Shown here piece by piece: positions 1 to 5,309 of a stretch of 7,021 nt of DNA. Under the pieces are notes generated by a model. It did no database searches. It had not been told where the DNA came from and saw only the letters and a program-made list of their open reading frames with translations. How positions within the stretch are numbered: the first letter of the stretch is position 1; every line of letters starts with the position of its first letter. The translations under genes and the position numbers were made by a program. This DNA comes from Elusimicrobiota bacterium (GTDB taxonomy: Bacteria; Elusimicrobiota; Elusimicrobia; JACQJN01), in assembly GCA_016205045.1 (NCBI GenBank), contig JACQJM010000019.1:1-7021 (forward strand). Direction: 5' to 3'.

Positions 1-20
1 CCTCACCCCTCACCCCTCAC
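1..20 (+). repeat. CCTCACC heptad tract at the 5' side of the rubredoxin/PCP_red gene
   Basis: Two complete CCTCACC heptads and a third lacking its last base lie at the extreme left edge. The unit differs by one base from the CCTCATC heptads found on the coding strand at the 5' ends of pmbA and pth, and it has the same orientation relative to its gene. The reading frame stays open through it (Leu-Thr-Pro-His-Pro-Ser-Leu) straight into the rubredoxin motif. By analogy with the other two sites, an ATGAG-type partner arm would lie just upstream, outside the window; that is inference. Confidence 0.6.
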
Positions 21-682
21 TTGTCTATATCTGCTCTATCTGCGGCAAGGTAGCGCGTGGACTCAGACCCGTCGTCTGCACCGTCTGCCGAGCCCCTGCG
101 GAGAAATTTGAACTTCTAAAACCTCAAGACATAGAAACCCTGGCCCAGAAAGAGGGAGGATTGACCGAAGAAATCACTTTTGACGGGGTGAAACTGAAGT
201 GGACTCAAGAGGCTAAAACCGAGTTTATTCGGATTCAAGATGGTTACTTAAGGCGAAGAGCCCTGGCCCAACTGGAAAAAGCGGCTCGAATGCGAGGGCT
301 CTCCGTCATCAGCAAGGAGTTGATGTCTGAATTTGTAGGCCGTGTGATGTCCGACAAAGAAAACCCCATCCAGGTGACACCCCATGTGGCGGTAGAAAAC
401 GAAGTGGCCTCCCCCCTCCCTTTACCTCAAAAATGGGAGAAAATGAGTTCCCCTTCTACTTTAGAACAACTGGGAAACTTTCAATGGACGGAAGAGGCCC
501 TGTCACGGCTATCACGAGTTCCTTCTGGATTTATGAGAGACAATACGCGACTCAAAATCGAGGAGTACGCCAAAGAAAAAGGAATCGTGAATATTAACTT
601 AGAAGTGGCCGAGGCTGGAATTGCCAGAGCGCGTGAACTCATGGCGGAAATGATCAGCGGTTATTCCTCAGGGAAGAAATGA
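2..682 (+). CDS. Rubredoxin-like protein with two PCP_red-type domains (5' partial)
   Basis: The frame is open from the window edge to the TGA at 680-682, giving at least 226 codons; no ATG, GTG or TTG occurs in frame before the TTG at 161, so the true start is upstream. Window residues 9-39 form a rubredoxin/zinc-ribbon motif with C11, C14, C26 and C29 (CSIC and CTVC, then RAPAEKF), like the rubredoxin tail of rubrerythrins. It probably binds iron. Two repeated helical domains follow, at about 64-120 (KWTQEA...) and 160-218 (QWTEEALSRL.RVP.GF.R). They match the pattern of the PCP_red family, W-x-x-E-A-x-x-x-L-x-x-(I/V)-P...R...IE.YA, first named from a protochlorophyllide reductase subunit. 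A low-complexity linker joins them. Starting at TTG 161 would discard the whole metal site, so it is rejected. The next gene overlaps by ATGA, suggesting coupled translation. Domain recognition is by eye; the function is unknown but probably redox-related. Confidence 0.8.
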   Translation, partial: LTPHPSLVYICSICGKVARGLRPVVCTVCRAPAEKFELLKPQDIETLAQKEGGLTEEITFDGVKLKWTQEAKTEFIRIQDGYLRRRALAQLEKAARMRGLSVISKELMSEFVGRVMSDKENPIQVTPHVAVENEVASPLPLPQKWEKMSSPSTLEQLGNFQWTEEALSRLSRVPSGFMRDNTRLKIEEYAKEKGIVNINLEVAEAGIARARELMAEMISGYSSGKK

Positions 683-1122
683 AAAAACTAATCTGGGTTG
701 CCTCTTTCACCTCGGTTCTTGTGGGGATCGGATTTTTTGTCACCCAAAAGCTGTTCAGCCACAACTTTCACATCACAGGCACCATTGGTTTAGACCCCAA
801 CTTAGAATCGAGAGCCAAACGACCCAACACTGTCCTATTTCTCATTGCTAAAAACCACGCCGGTATCCCCGTGGCTGTCAAAAGAATTATTAATCCTCAA
901 TTCCCATTAAAGTTCGAAATAGACTCCGAAGATCTAGTGCTTCCTGGAGGCAGTTGGACAGGCCCTCTTCATGTGGAAGTTCTAGTGAATAATCATGGCC
1001 ATGCTGGGGTTATCCTTCCAGGAGATTTAACGGGTTCTCACTCCACTCTAGTGGCTACGGGAAGCACACCCATCTCTATCACCGTGGATAAGGTTCTCAA
1101 TAAACCTGACCCGCACTCCTAA
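679..1122 (+). CDS. Membrane-anchored CcmI C-terminal-like periplasmic domain protein
   Basis: This 147-residue protein starts at the ATG that overlaps the previous stop (ATGA), with AGGGA five bases upstream. Residues 4-24 form a single hydrophobic N-terminal anchor after a Lys-Lys start, so the rest should lie in the periplasm. Residues 33-140 resemble the C-terminal domain of the cytochrome c maturation factor CcmI (CycH/NrfG-type): G-T-I-x-L-D-P near the start, then a T-V-L-F-L-I-A-K strand, G-I-P-V-A-V, F-P-L-K-F-x-I-D, H-V-E-V and P-G-D-L-T-G. In CcmI this domain binds apocytochrome or the haem-lyase partner downstream of TPR repeats. Here the TPR part and the usual ccm neighbours are missing, so it is a free-standing anchored domain. 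Pairing with the rubredoxin/PCP_red protein suggests an electron-transfer or maturation role, which is inference. No haem-binding CxxCH motif is present. Confidence 0.72.
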   Translation: MKKLIWVASFTSVLVGIGFFVTQKLFSHNFHITGTIGLDPNLESRAKRPNTVLFLIAKNHAGIPVAVKRIINPQFPLKFEIDSEDLVLPGGSWTGPLHVEVLVNNHGHAGVILPGDLTGSHSTLVATGSTPISITVDKVLNKPDPHS

Positions 1123-1127
1123 TTATT

Positions 1128-1286
1128 TTATTTAGGGGGAGACTCCTGGACGAGCATCACTGGAATTCCATCCCGGATAGGAAAACGTCTGCCGCAACCA
1201 ACACAGCAAAGCAACGCCTGTTCTTCAAGAACAGGTTTTTTACATTCAGGACACGCCAACACTTTGAGCAGTTCAGGATCTATCAT
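1128..1286 (-). CDS. Trm112-like zinc protein (UPF0434/YcaR type), 52 aa
   Basis: A short gene from ATG (1286-1284) to TAA (1130-1128), preceded by an AAAGGAA purine tract very close to the start. The protein begins MIDPELLKVLACPECKKPV and has two CxxC pairs, C12/C15 and C28/C31, ending in RRFPIRDGIPVML. This is the typical bacterial Trm112 layout: ACPxC, then CxxCGxxxPIxDGIPVML, usually 55-70 residues. Trm112 proteins are small zinc-binding partners that stabilise SAM-dependent methyltransferases acting on tRNA or release factors; the bacterial partners are less certain. It starts 15 nt after the pmbA-family stop, so the two are probably co-transcribed. Its stop lies only 5 bp from the stop of the convergent + strand gene. 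Codons 16-23 contain the terminator hairpin of that opposite operon. Confidence 0.92.
   Translation of the reverse strand: MIDPELLKVLACPECKKPVLEEQALLCCVGCGRRFPIRDGIPVMLVQESPPK
1217..1241 (+). terminator. Rho-independent terminator for the + strand gene pair, inside trm112
   Basis: CCTGTTCT (1217-1224) and AGAACAGG (1228-1235) form a perfect 8-bp stem with a TCA loop, followed at once by six T at 1236-1241. The T run is on the + strand, so it ends transcripts coming from the rubredoxin and CcmI-like genes, 95 bp past the last stop. On the - strand the run reads as A before the hairpin, so it should not stop trm112 transcription. The same bases encode Lys-Lys-Pro-Val-Leu-Glu-Glu-Gln in the Trm112-like protein. 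Confidence 0.8.
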
Positions 1287-1301
1287 TTCCTTTAATCACT
1301 T

Positions 1302-2708
1302 CTAAGCTACCGTGAGGTCTGCCACTCGAAACGTAGGAGAGCCCGTAGAACCATAAAACGTCAAGTCATCTGCCACGGCATCTATTTGCTGCAATAGCTC
1401 CAGAACCGTGCCGGAAATCATAGCTCCTTTGACCCCATGGGTAATTTTACCTCTCTCAATAGCCACCCCAGAGACTCCCACGGAAAACTCACCCGAAACA
1501 GAGTCCGCCATATGCATGCCCATTACATCCAAAATCAAAATACCATCCTGAGTATCTTGAATCAATTTTTCCTTAGACCAATTCCCAGGGCTTAAGTAGA
1601 AATTAGAAGAACCAGGACTGGGAGTGCCCTTGAAAGAAGCTCGATTGGCAGAACCATTGGAAACTCGTTTATCTTTGGCCGCCGTGTAGGTGTCATATAA
1701 AAACTCCTTTAAGATCCCTTCTCCTATAAGCACCTTTGTCCGCGTAGGGACTCCCTCATCATCAAAAAGGCTGGTAGCCAATCCCTTGGGTCTGCGCGGA
1801 TCATCTAAAATTTGAACCTGAGAACTACCGACCTTCTTCTCCATCTTACCTCTAAAAATAGACTTGCCTCTTTGAACTTGATCCGCACATAAAGCCTGAG
1901 CCATCAAATCCAAAAACTCACCGGCCACCCAGGGATCGAACACGACCGAACGCCTTCTTGTAGGAAGTTTTTGACTTCCCAAAAGGACCGCCGCTCTTTC
2001 GGAAGCCTGGCGCGCCGTACGTCCAAAGTCCAGATCTTTGGAAAATCGGCATGACTGAGAGGAAGAACCTATCTGTATTTCCGATCCCTGTTCAGCCACA
2101 GCTGAAAGTCCCACTTCACAATAGGTTCCTTGTTCTAATGCCTGAACGCCCAATGTGTTTGCCACCACCACCTCTCCGCTCGATTCTGAGTAACCCAAAC
2201 GCACCACCCGCCTGATGCGGGAATCCGCTTGCATCGCCTGAGATTCCATCTGCTTTAAAAATTCCAGCTTATTTAAAAGCGGATCAGAGAAAAGCGAGGG
2301 GTCCCACAAGGTGTCCCTCAGGGCTCGGTCAGAGCCTGGCTGAATTTTCTGATCTGGATAAGGCAATTGGCGAAAAGAGTCTTTGGGAAGAAGATGGATC
2401 TGATTGGCGACGGTCCTAAATAACTCCTGAATAGAATCTAGGCTAAGATCAGCTGCGTAAGCAAAACCCATACGCCCTTCCTGGACGACCCTTACTCCCC
2501 CGCCAAAGTACTGCCTATCCTGAAGGGTTTCCAACTGCCCTTCTCTCACTTCCAAAGATCTTTCTTGTCCTCTCACGAGATACACCTCAGACTGCAGAGC
2601 GGGGTTCTCGCGCTTCATCCAGCCCACCGCCTCCAGAGCCAATGTGTCTAGAGATGAGGGATGAGGGATGAGGGATGGGCTAGAAGAAAAATCTGATTTT
2701 CCCCTCAT
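1302..2708 (-). CDS. pmbA: PmbA/TldE-family metalloprotease-partner protein
   Basis: This 468-residue protein is homologous to the TldD/PmbA (U62) family. In the TldD-TldE protease TldD carries the HExxH zinc site and TldE/PmbA is the non-catalytic half; the complex processes peptides such as microcin B17 and degrades CcdA. No HExxH occurs here, so it is the PmbA/TldE half. Visible family features are GGGVRVV near residue 70, DDEGVPT and an SSNFYLSPG block, and near the C-terminus ADSVSGEFSVGVSG followed by an IERG.ITHGVKG segment. No tldD is in the window. The start is uncertain. ATG at 2708 lies in a heptad repeat, and residues 11-20 (PSLIPHPSSL) are repeat-encoded. A TTG at 2642 would give 446 residues, close to the 450 of E. 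coli PmbA, but it has no clear ribosome binding site. The TAG stop is 15 nt before the Trm112-like start. Confidence 0.93.
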   Translation of the reverse strand: MRGKSDFSSSPSLIPHPSSLDTLALEAVGWMKRENPALQSEVYLVRGQERSLEVREGQLETLQDRQYFGGGVRVVQEGRMGFAYAADLSLDSIQELFRTVANQIHLLPKDSFRQLPYPDQKIQPGSDRALRDTLWDPSLFSDPLLNKLEFLKQMESQAMQADSRIRRVVRLGYSESSGEVVVANTLGVQALEQGTYCEVGLSAVAEQGSEIQIGSSSQSCRFSKDLDFGRTARQASERAAVLLGSQKLPTRRRSVVFDPWVAGEFLDLMAQALCADQVQRGKSIFRGKMEKKVGSSQVQILDDPRRPKGLATSLFDDEGVPTRTKVLIGEGILKEFLYDTYTAAKDKRVSNGSANRASFKGTPSPGSSNFYLSPGNWSKEKLIQDTQDGILILDVMGMHMADSVSGEFSVGVSGVAIERGKITHGVKGAMISGTVLELLQQIDAVADDLTFYGSTGSPTFRVADLTVA

Positions 2709-2738
2709 GACTCATATCTCATAACTCATATCTCATCA
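2653..2738 (-). repeat. Inverted heptad element at the pmbA 5' end
   Basis: Read on the + strand, 2653-2679 contains three GATGAGG heptads and a degenerate fourth, and 2704-2738 contains five CTCATNN heptads (CTCATGA, CTCATAT, CTCATAA, CTCATAT, CTCATCA). The ATGAG and CTCAT cores are complementary with the same 7-nt phase, so the arms can pair as 5-bp steps separated by 2-nt mismatches around a 24-nt loop (2680-2703). The loop contains the small palindrome AAAATC-A-GATTTT. The left arm (mRNA sense) begins within the stop codon of the preceding split ORF. The pmbA ATG lies in its last heptad, and the right arm is read as Pro-Ser-Leu-Ile-Pro-His-Pro-Ser-Ser-Leu. Confidence 0.85.
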
Positions 2739-2957
2739 CTTCCAGCTGCTCCATCCCATGTACATTAAGATCAGCCCCACCATCAATGAAATCATTCCCC
2801 ATTTTTTACGTTCCAACGCAATATAGGCATCGTTAAACAAGTACTCTCTTAAAAAGAAATTCAGCCGGGAAATGGCTTGGGGCTAATATAGATACCCTAA
2901 TCCTAAAAGAAAAAATATAATTCCCAACAATACTTTAATTAGCGGATAAATTCTCAC
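2736..2957 (-). pseudogene. Small two-helix membrane protein ORF interrupted by in-frame TAG
   Basis: One reading frame runs from a GTG at 2957, overlapping the 3' end of pth, to a TGA at 2738-2736. It encodes 24 residues, a TAG at 2885-2883, then 48 residues. Before the TAG is a hydrophobic helix (VLLGIIFFLLGLGYLY). After it comes an amphipathic basic stretch (RLNFFLREYLFND), then ERKKWGM and a second hydrophobic helix (ISLMVGLILMYMGW). Together this looks like one roughly 70-residue protein with two membrane segments. TTG codons at 2930 and 2927, just past the pth stop, are other possible starts. No good start codon opens the second half directly after the TAG. TAG ends pmbA, prs and rplY here, so it is a normal stop in this genome. 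A nonsense mutation, a sequence error or readthrough are all possible. I do not recognise a named family. The heptad repeat begins within its stop codon. Confidence 0.5.
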
Positions 2958-3531
2958 GATGGTTGTATTGGTTCATGGCTTTCTCAATCCCATCCGATAT
3001 TACGCACTCCAGCGCTTCCGTAGCTCGAGTCAGCATCTCTTGAACCTTCTTCTGTTCGGTAGAGCTAAAACATCCCAAAACAAAGTCTACGGGATCTCCG
3101 GAAGAAGGGCCTATCCCCAACCTCAAACGAGGGACGTCCTGAGTTCCTAATTGGGACACAACGGATTCCATGCCCTTATGGCCCCCCGCAGAGCCTTTTA
3201 AGCGAATCCGCACCTCCCCTAAGGGAAGGTCCATCTCATCATAACAAATCAAGATGCGGGAAGAAGCGATGCGGAAAAAATTAACTAAGGCAGAAACAGC
3301 CTCTCCTGACTCATTCATATAAGTCAGGGGCCGAGCCAGAATAAGGGTCTGCCCCCGAGGGAGCGTTGCCTCACACGTTTTGATTAAGCCTTTCTGTTTC
3401 CAATCGGACCACTGGCTAAAAGGGAGCTCGGTTTTATGCAGGTAATGATTGACGAGATTGGCACCCAAATTATGCCGCGTACCTTGGTAACGCGACCCAG
3501 GATTCCCCAACCCCACAACCAAGCGAATCAC
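2935..3531 (-). CDS. pth: Peptidyl-tRNA hydrolase
   Basis: Pth cleaves the ester bond of peptidyl-tRNAs dropped from ribosomes and so recycles tRNA; it is an essential cytosolic enzyme. From the GTG at 3531 the protein has 198 residues, near the usual 185-200. It shows RLVVGLGNPG at the start, the catalytic H20 in TRHN, LTYMNESG with N73, YDEMDLPLG with D98, and GSAGGHKGM with H118. N10, H20, N73 and D98 match the known substrate and catalytic positions. The Asn that usually follows the GGH motif is Lys119 here, a change I believe occurs in some bacterial lineages. The GTG places the catalytic His at 20, as in E. coli, so I chose it. A TTG at 3570 extends the frame by 13 residues through the heptad repeat (MIKAHPSSLIPSF) and has AAAGG three bases upstream, so translation may really begin there. 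Confidence 0.96.
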   Translation of the reverse strand: MIRLVVGLGNPGSRYQGTRHNLGANLVNHYLHKTELPFSQWSDWKQKGLIKTCEATLPRGQTLILARPLTYMNESGEAVSALVNFFRIASSRILICYDEMDLPLGEVRIRLKGSAGGHKGMESVVSQLGTQDVPRLRLGIGPSSGDPVDFVLGCFSSTEQKKVQEMLTRATEALECVISDGIEKAMNQYNHRENLSAN

Positions 3532-3540
3532 GAAAGAAGG

Positions 3541-3606
3541 GATGAGGGATGAGGGATGAGCTTTTATCAATTGCCTTTCTCATATCTCATAACTCTTCAC
3601 TCATAA
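3541..3606 (-). repeat. Inverted heptad element between rplY and pth
   Basis: On the + strand, 3541-3560 holds nearly three GATGAGG heptads and 3579-3606 holds four CTCATNN-type heptads (CTCATAT, CTCATAA, CTCTTCA, CTCATAA), with an 18-nt loop at 3561-3578. The architecture and units match the element at 2653-2738. It fits exactly between the bL25 stop codon (3609-3607) and the conserved start of pth. In the mRNA the loop carries an AAAGG motif and the TTG at 3570, a possible start for pth. The ATGAG arm contains stop and start triplets in several frames, whereas the CTCATCC arm is open in all frames on the coding strand. Confidence 0.85.
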
Positions 3607-4347
3607 CTATTTCTTTTGGGCTGGGGCTGTGGCCGCGGGAGCGGGCGCCGCTTTCCCCTTCTCCGCAGGCTTTGGAGCCCCGGAAGCCGCAGCAGCCTCC
3701 TCTGTTCCCTCCTCCTTCTTTCCCTTGGCAATAACCTCAGGCTCTGCAGCAGCTCCCTCGGCCGCAACCGGTACGGGAGCCACCTCTTCCTCTGCGGGCA
3801 CCACCACATTGACCACCATGTGTTGGGGATCTTCTAAAACCTCTAAATCCGCCGCCACGTTCAGATCCTTCACCATCAGCCCGTGAGCGATATCGAGAGA
3901 AGATACGTCCACGGGGATCTCATGAGGAATTTGTGTAGGCAAACATCGGATTTTAAGCTCCCGCAATATGTGCTCTAAAATTCCTCCATGCAGCTTAACT
4001 CCCGGCGCCTCCCCCACAATTTTAAGCGGAACTTTCACTTCAATTTTCTCTTTCATGGAAATTCTCTGAAAATCGATATGGATGGGGCGATCGGTAACGG
4101 CATGATGTTGAATAGCCTTGAGAATAACCGTATCAGAGCCCCCGGGATGCTCCAGCTTCACGATGGCATTGGTTCCCCCCGAACGCACCACCCTCACCAA
4201 ATCTTCCTCCAAAACCACCACGGAAACGGGCTCTTTCTTCCCGCCATATACCACGGCAGGAATTTTCTGAGTCCGTCTCAATATTTTCGTGCCCGCCTTG
4301 GTTATATTTTTATCTTTTAATTCTGCCTTCAATGTAATTTGATCCAT
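3607..4347 (-). CDS. rplY: Ribosomal protein bL25, CTC type, with long Ala/Pro/Lys tail
   Basis: A 246-residue homologue of the general-stress CTC/TL5 form of bL25, which binds 5S rRNA in the large ribosomal subunit. Residues 1-95 form the L25 core (KAELKDKNITKAGTK, R.Q.KIPAVVYGG, ending IHIDFQRIS). Residues 96-185 form the CTC C-terminal beta domain (KEKIEVKVPLKIVGEAPGVK, GGILEHILRELKIRCLP, IPVDVSSLDIAHGLMVKDL). After about 186 comes a low-complexity tail of some 60 residues rich in Ala, Pro, Glu and Lys, probably disordered; such tails vary widely among CTC proteins. The ATG lies 20 nt after the prs stop, with GGAG ten bases upstream. The TAG stop directly abuts the heptad repeat. The low-complexity tail accounts for the many overlapping open frames on the opposite strand. 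Confidence 0.97.
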   Translation of the reverse strand: MDQITLKAELKDKNITKAGTKILRRTQKIPAVVYGGKKEPVSVVVLEEDLVRVVRSGGTNAIVKLEHPGGSDTVILKAIQHHAVTDRPIHIDFQRISMKEKIEVKVPLKIVGEAPGVKLHGGILEHILRELKIRCLPTQIPHEIPVDVSSLDIAHGLMVKDLNVAADLEVLEDPQHMVVNVVVPAEEEVAPVPVAAEGAAAEPEVIAKGKKEEGTEEAAAASGAPKPAEKGKAAPAPAATAPAQKK

Positions 4348-4367
4348 GATATTTACACTCCGTATTT

Positions 4368-5309
4368 CTACACAAATAGTTCACTAATAGAAAGCCCGCG
4401 GTGATTGCGCCCAATGGCCTCCCCTAATAGAGGAGCCACCGACAGCACCTTTATCTTAGACTTGTCATGAGAAGGAATGGGAATGGTATTGGTCAGAATC
4501 AGTTCCTGTAAAGCTGAGGCCTCCACCAATTCCAAGGCATTTCCCGATAAAACCCCATGGACGCACAGGGCATAAACGTGAGTCGCTCCTTTCGCTTTAA
4601 CGATATTGGCCACCTTGGTCAGGGTTCCTCCCGTATCGATCATATCATCTAAAATAATCGCGGTTTTCCCCTTCACGTCTCCGATCACGTTATAAATGGA
4701 GGCTTCGTTGGGTTTGGGTCGTCGTTTGTCGATGATGACCAGTCCCACCCCAAGCCTTTTGGCAAATGCCCTGGCCCTTTCCACCCCTCCCACATCAGGA
4801 GAAACCACGACTCCCTTAGAAATCTTTTGACGCTTGATATAATCTAAAAAAACGGGTGTGGCAAACAGATGATCCAGGGGAATATCGAAAAACCCCTGAA
4901 TCTGGCCCGCATGGAGATCCAATGTAATAATGCGGTTCGCCCCCGCCGAGGTGATGAGATTGGCAACCAATTTGGCCGAGATGGGAACACGAGGCTCCGT
5001 TTTGCGGTCGGCGCGGGCATAGCCGTAATAGGGAATGACCGCGGTGATCCTGCCCGGGCTCGCTCGCCTTAAAGCATCCAAGATCACCAAAAGTTCCATA
5101 AGATTTTCGTTTACCGGGCGGCAGGTAGACTGCACCACGTAACAATCACACCCACGCACATTCTCATGGATTTGAACGTTCACTTCCCCATCGGCAAAAC
5201 GTCCCACCGTGGCTTTCCCCACATGAACCCTCAACTTGCGGGCAATCTCTTGGGCTAGAGGAAGGTTGGCGTTTCCGGAAAAAATCTTTAAATCCCCTAT
5301 AGGTCTCAT
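4368..5309 (-). CDS. prs: Ribose-phosphate pyrophosphokinase (PRPP synthetase)
   Basis: Prs transfers pyrophosphate from ATP to ribose 5-phosphate to give PRPP, the precursor of purine, pyrimidine, NAD, His and Trp synthesis. The 313-residue length is normal for class I enzymes. Clear motifs are F38-A-D-G-E42 (ATP side), DLHAGQIQGFFD with D131/H133, VVSPDVGGVERA at 168-179, the catalytic-loop Lys/Arg at DKRR (194-197), and the PRPP-binding loop LDDMIDTGGT at 220-229. In the flexible loop the usual R-Q-D-R-K reads R99-A100-D-R-K: the Gln next to the ATP-binding Arg is Ala. The remaining core motifs listed are intact, so I expect an active enzyme. The ATG overlaps the glmU stop in ATGA, implying coupled translation, and the purine-rich AAGAAG just upstream is a weak binding site. 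rplY follows after 20 nt. Confidence 0.98.
   Translation of the reverse strand: MRPIGDLKIFSGNANLPLAQEIARKLRVHVGKATVGRFADGEVNVQIHENVRGCDCYVVQSTCRPVNENLMELLVILDALRRASPGRITAVIPYYGYARADRKTEPRVPISAKLVANLITSAGANRIITLDLHAGQIQGFFDIPLDHLFATPVFLDYIKRQKISKGVVVSPDVGGVERARAFAKRLGVGLVIIDKRRPKPNEASIYNVIGDVKGKTAIILDDMIDTGGTLTKVANIVKAKGATHVYALCVHGVLSGNALELVEASALQELILTNTIPIPSHDKSKIKVLSVAPLLGEAIGRNHRGLSISELFV

Noticed and set aside
161..682. A separate 173-residue gene starting at TTG 161
   Set aside because: The same frame is open back to the window edge and encodes a clear four-cysteine rubredoxin motif, so TTG 161 is internal.
994..1003. CATGGCCATG palindrome as a terminator or operator
   Set aside because: It is a 10-bp palindrome inside the CcmI-like coding sequence with no T tract and no second copy; likely chance.
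1302..2708. TldD rather than PmbA/TldE
   Set aside because: No HExxH zinc motif is present and the C-terminal ADSVSGEFSVG block fits the PmbA/TldE half.
2653..3606. CRISPR array
   Set aside because: Units are 7 nt with no 20-40 nt spacers and the arms are inverted; no cas genes are visible.
3597..3886. Several open frames on both strands over the 3' part of rplY
   Set aside because: They are shadows of the GC-rich Ala/Pro/Lys codons of the bL25 tail; none has a recognisable protein pattern.
4816..5145. 109-codon open frame within prs in another frame
   Set aside because: Prs is intact in the main frame with all core motifs; the overlapping frame shows no family features.
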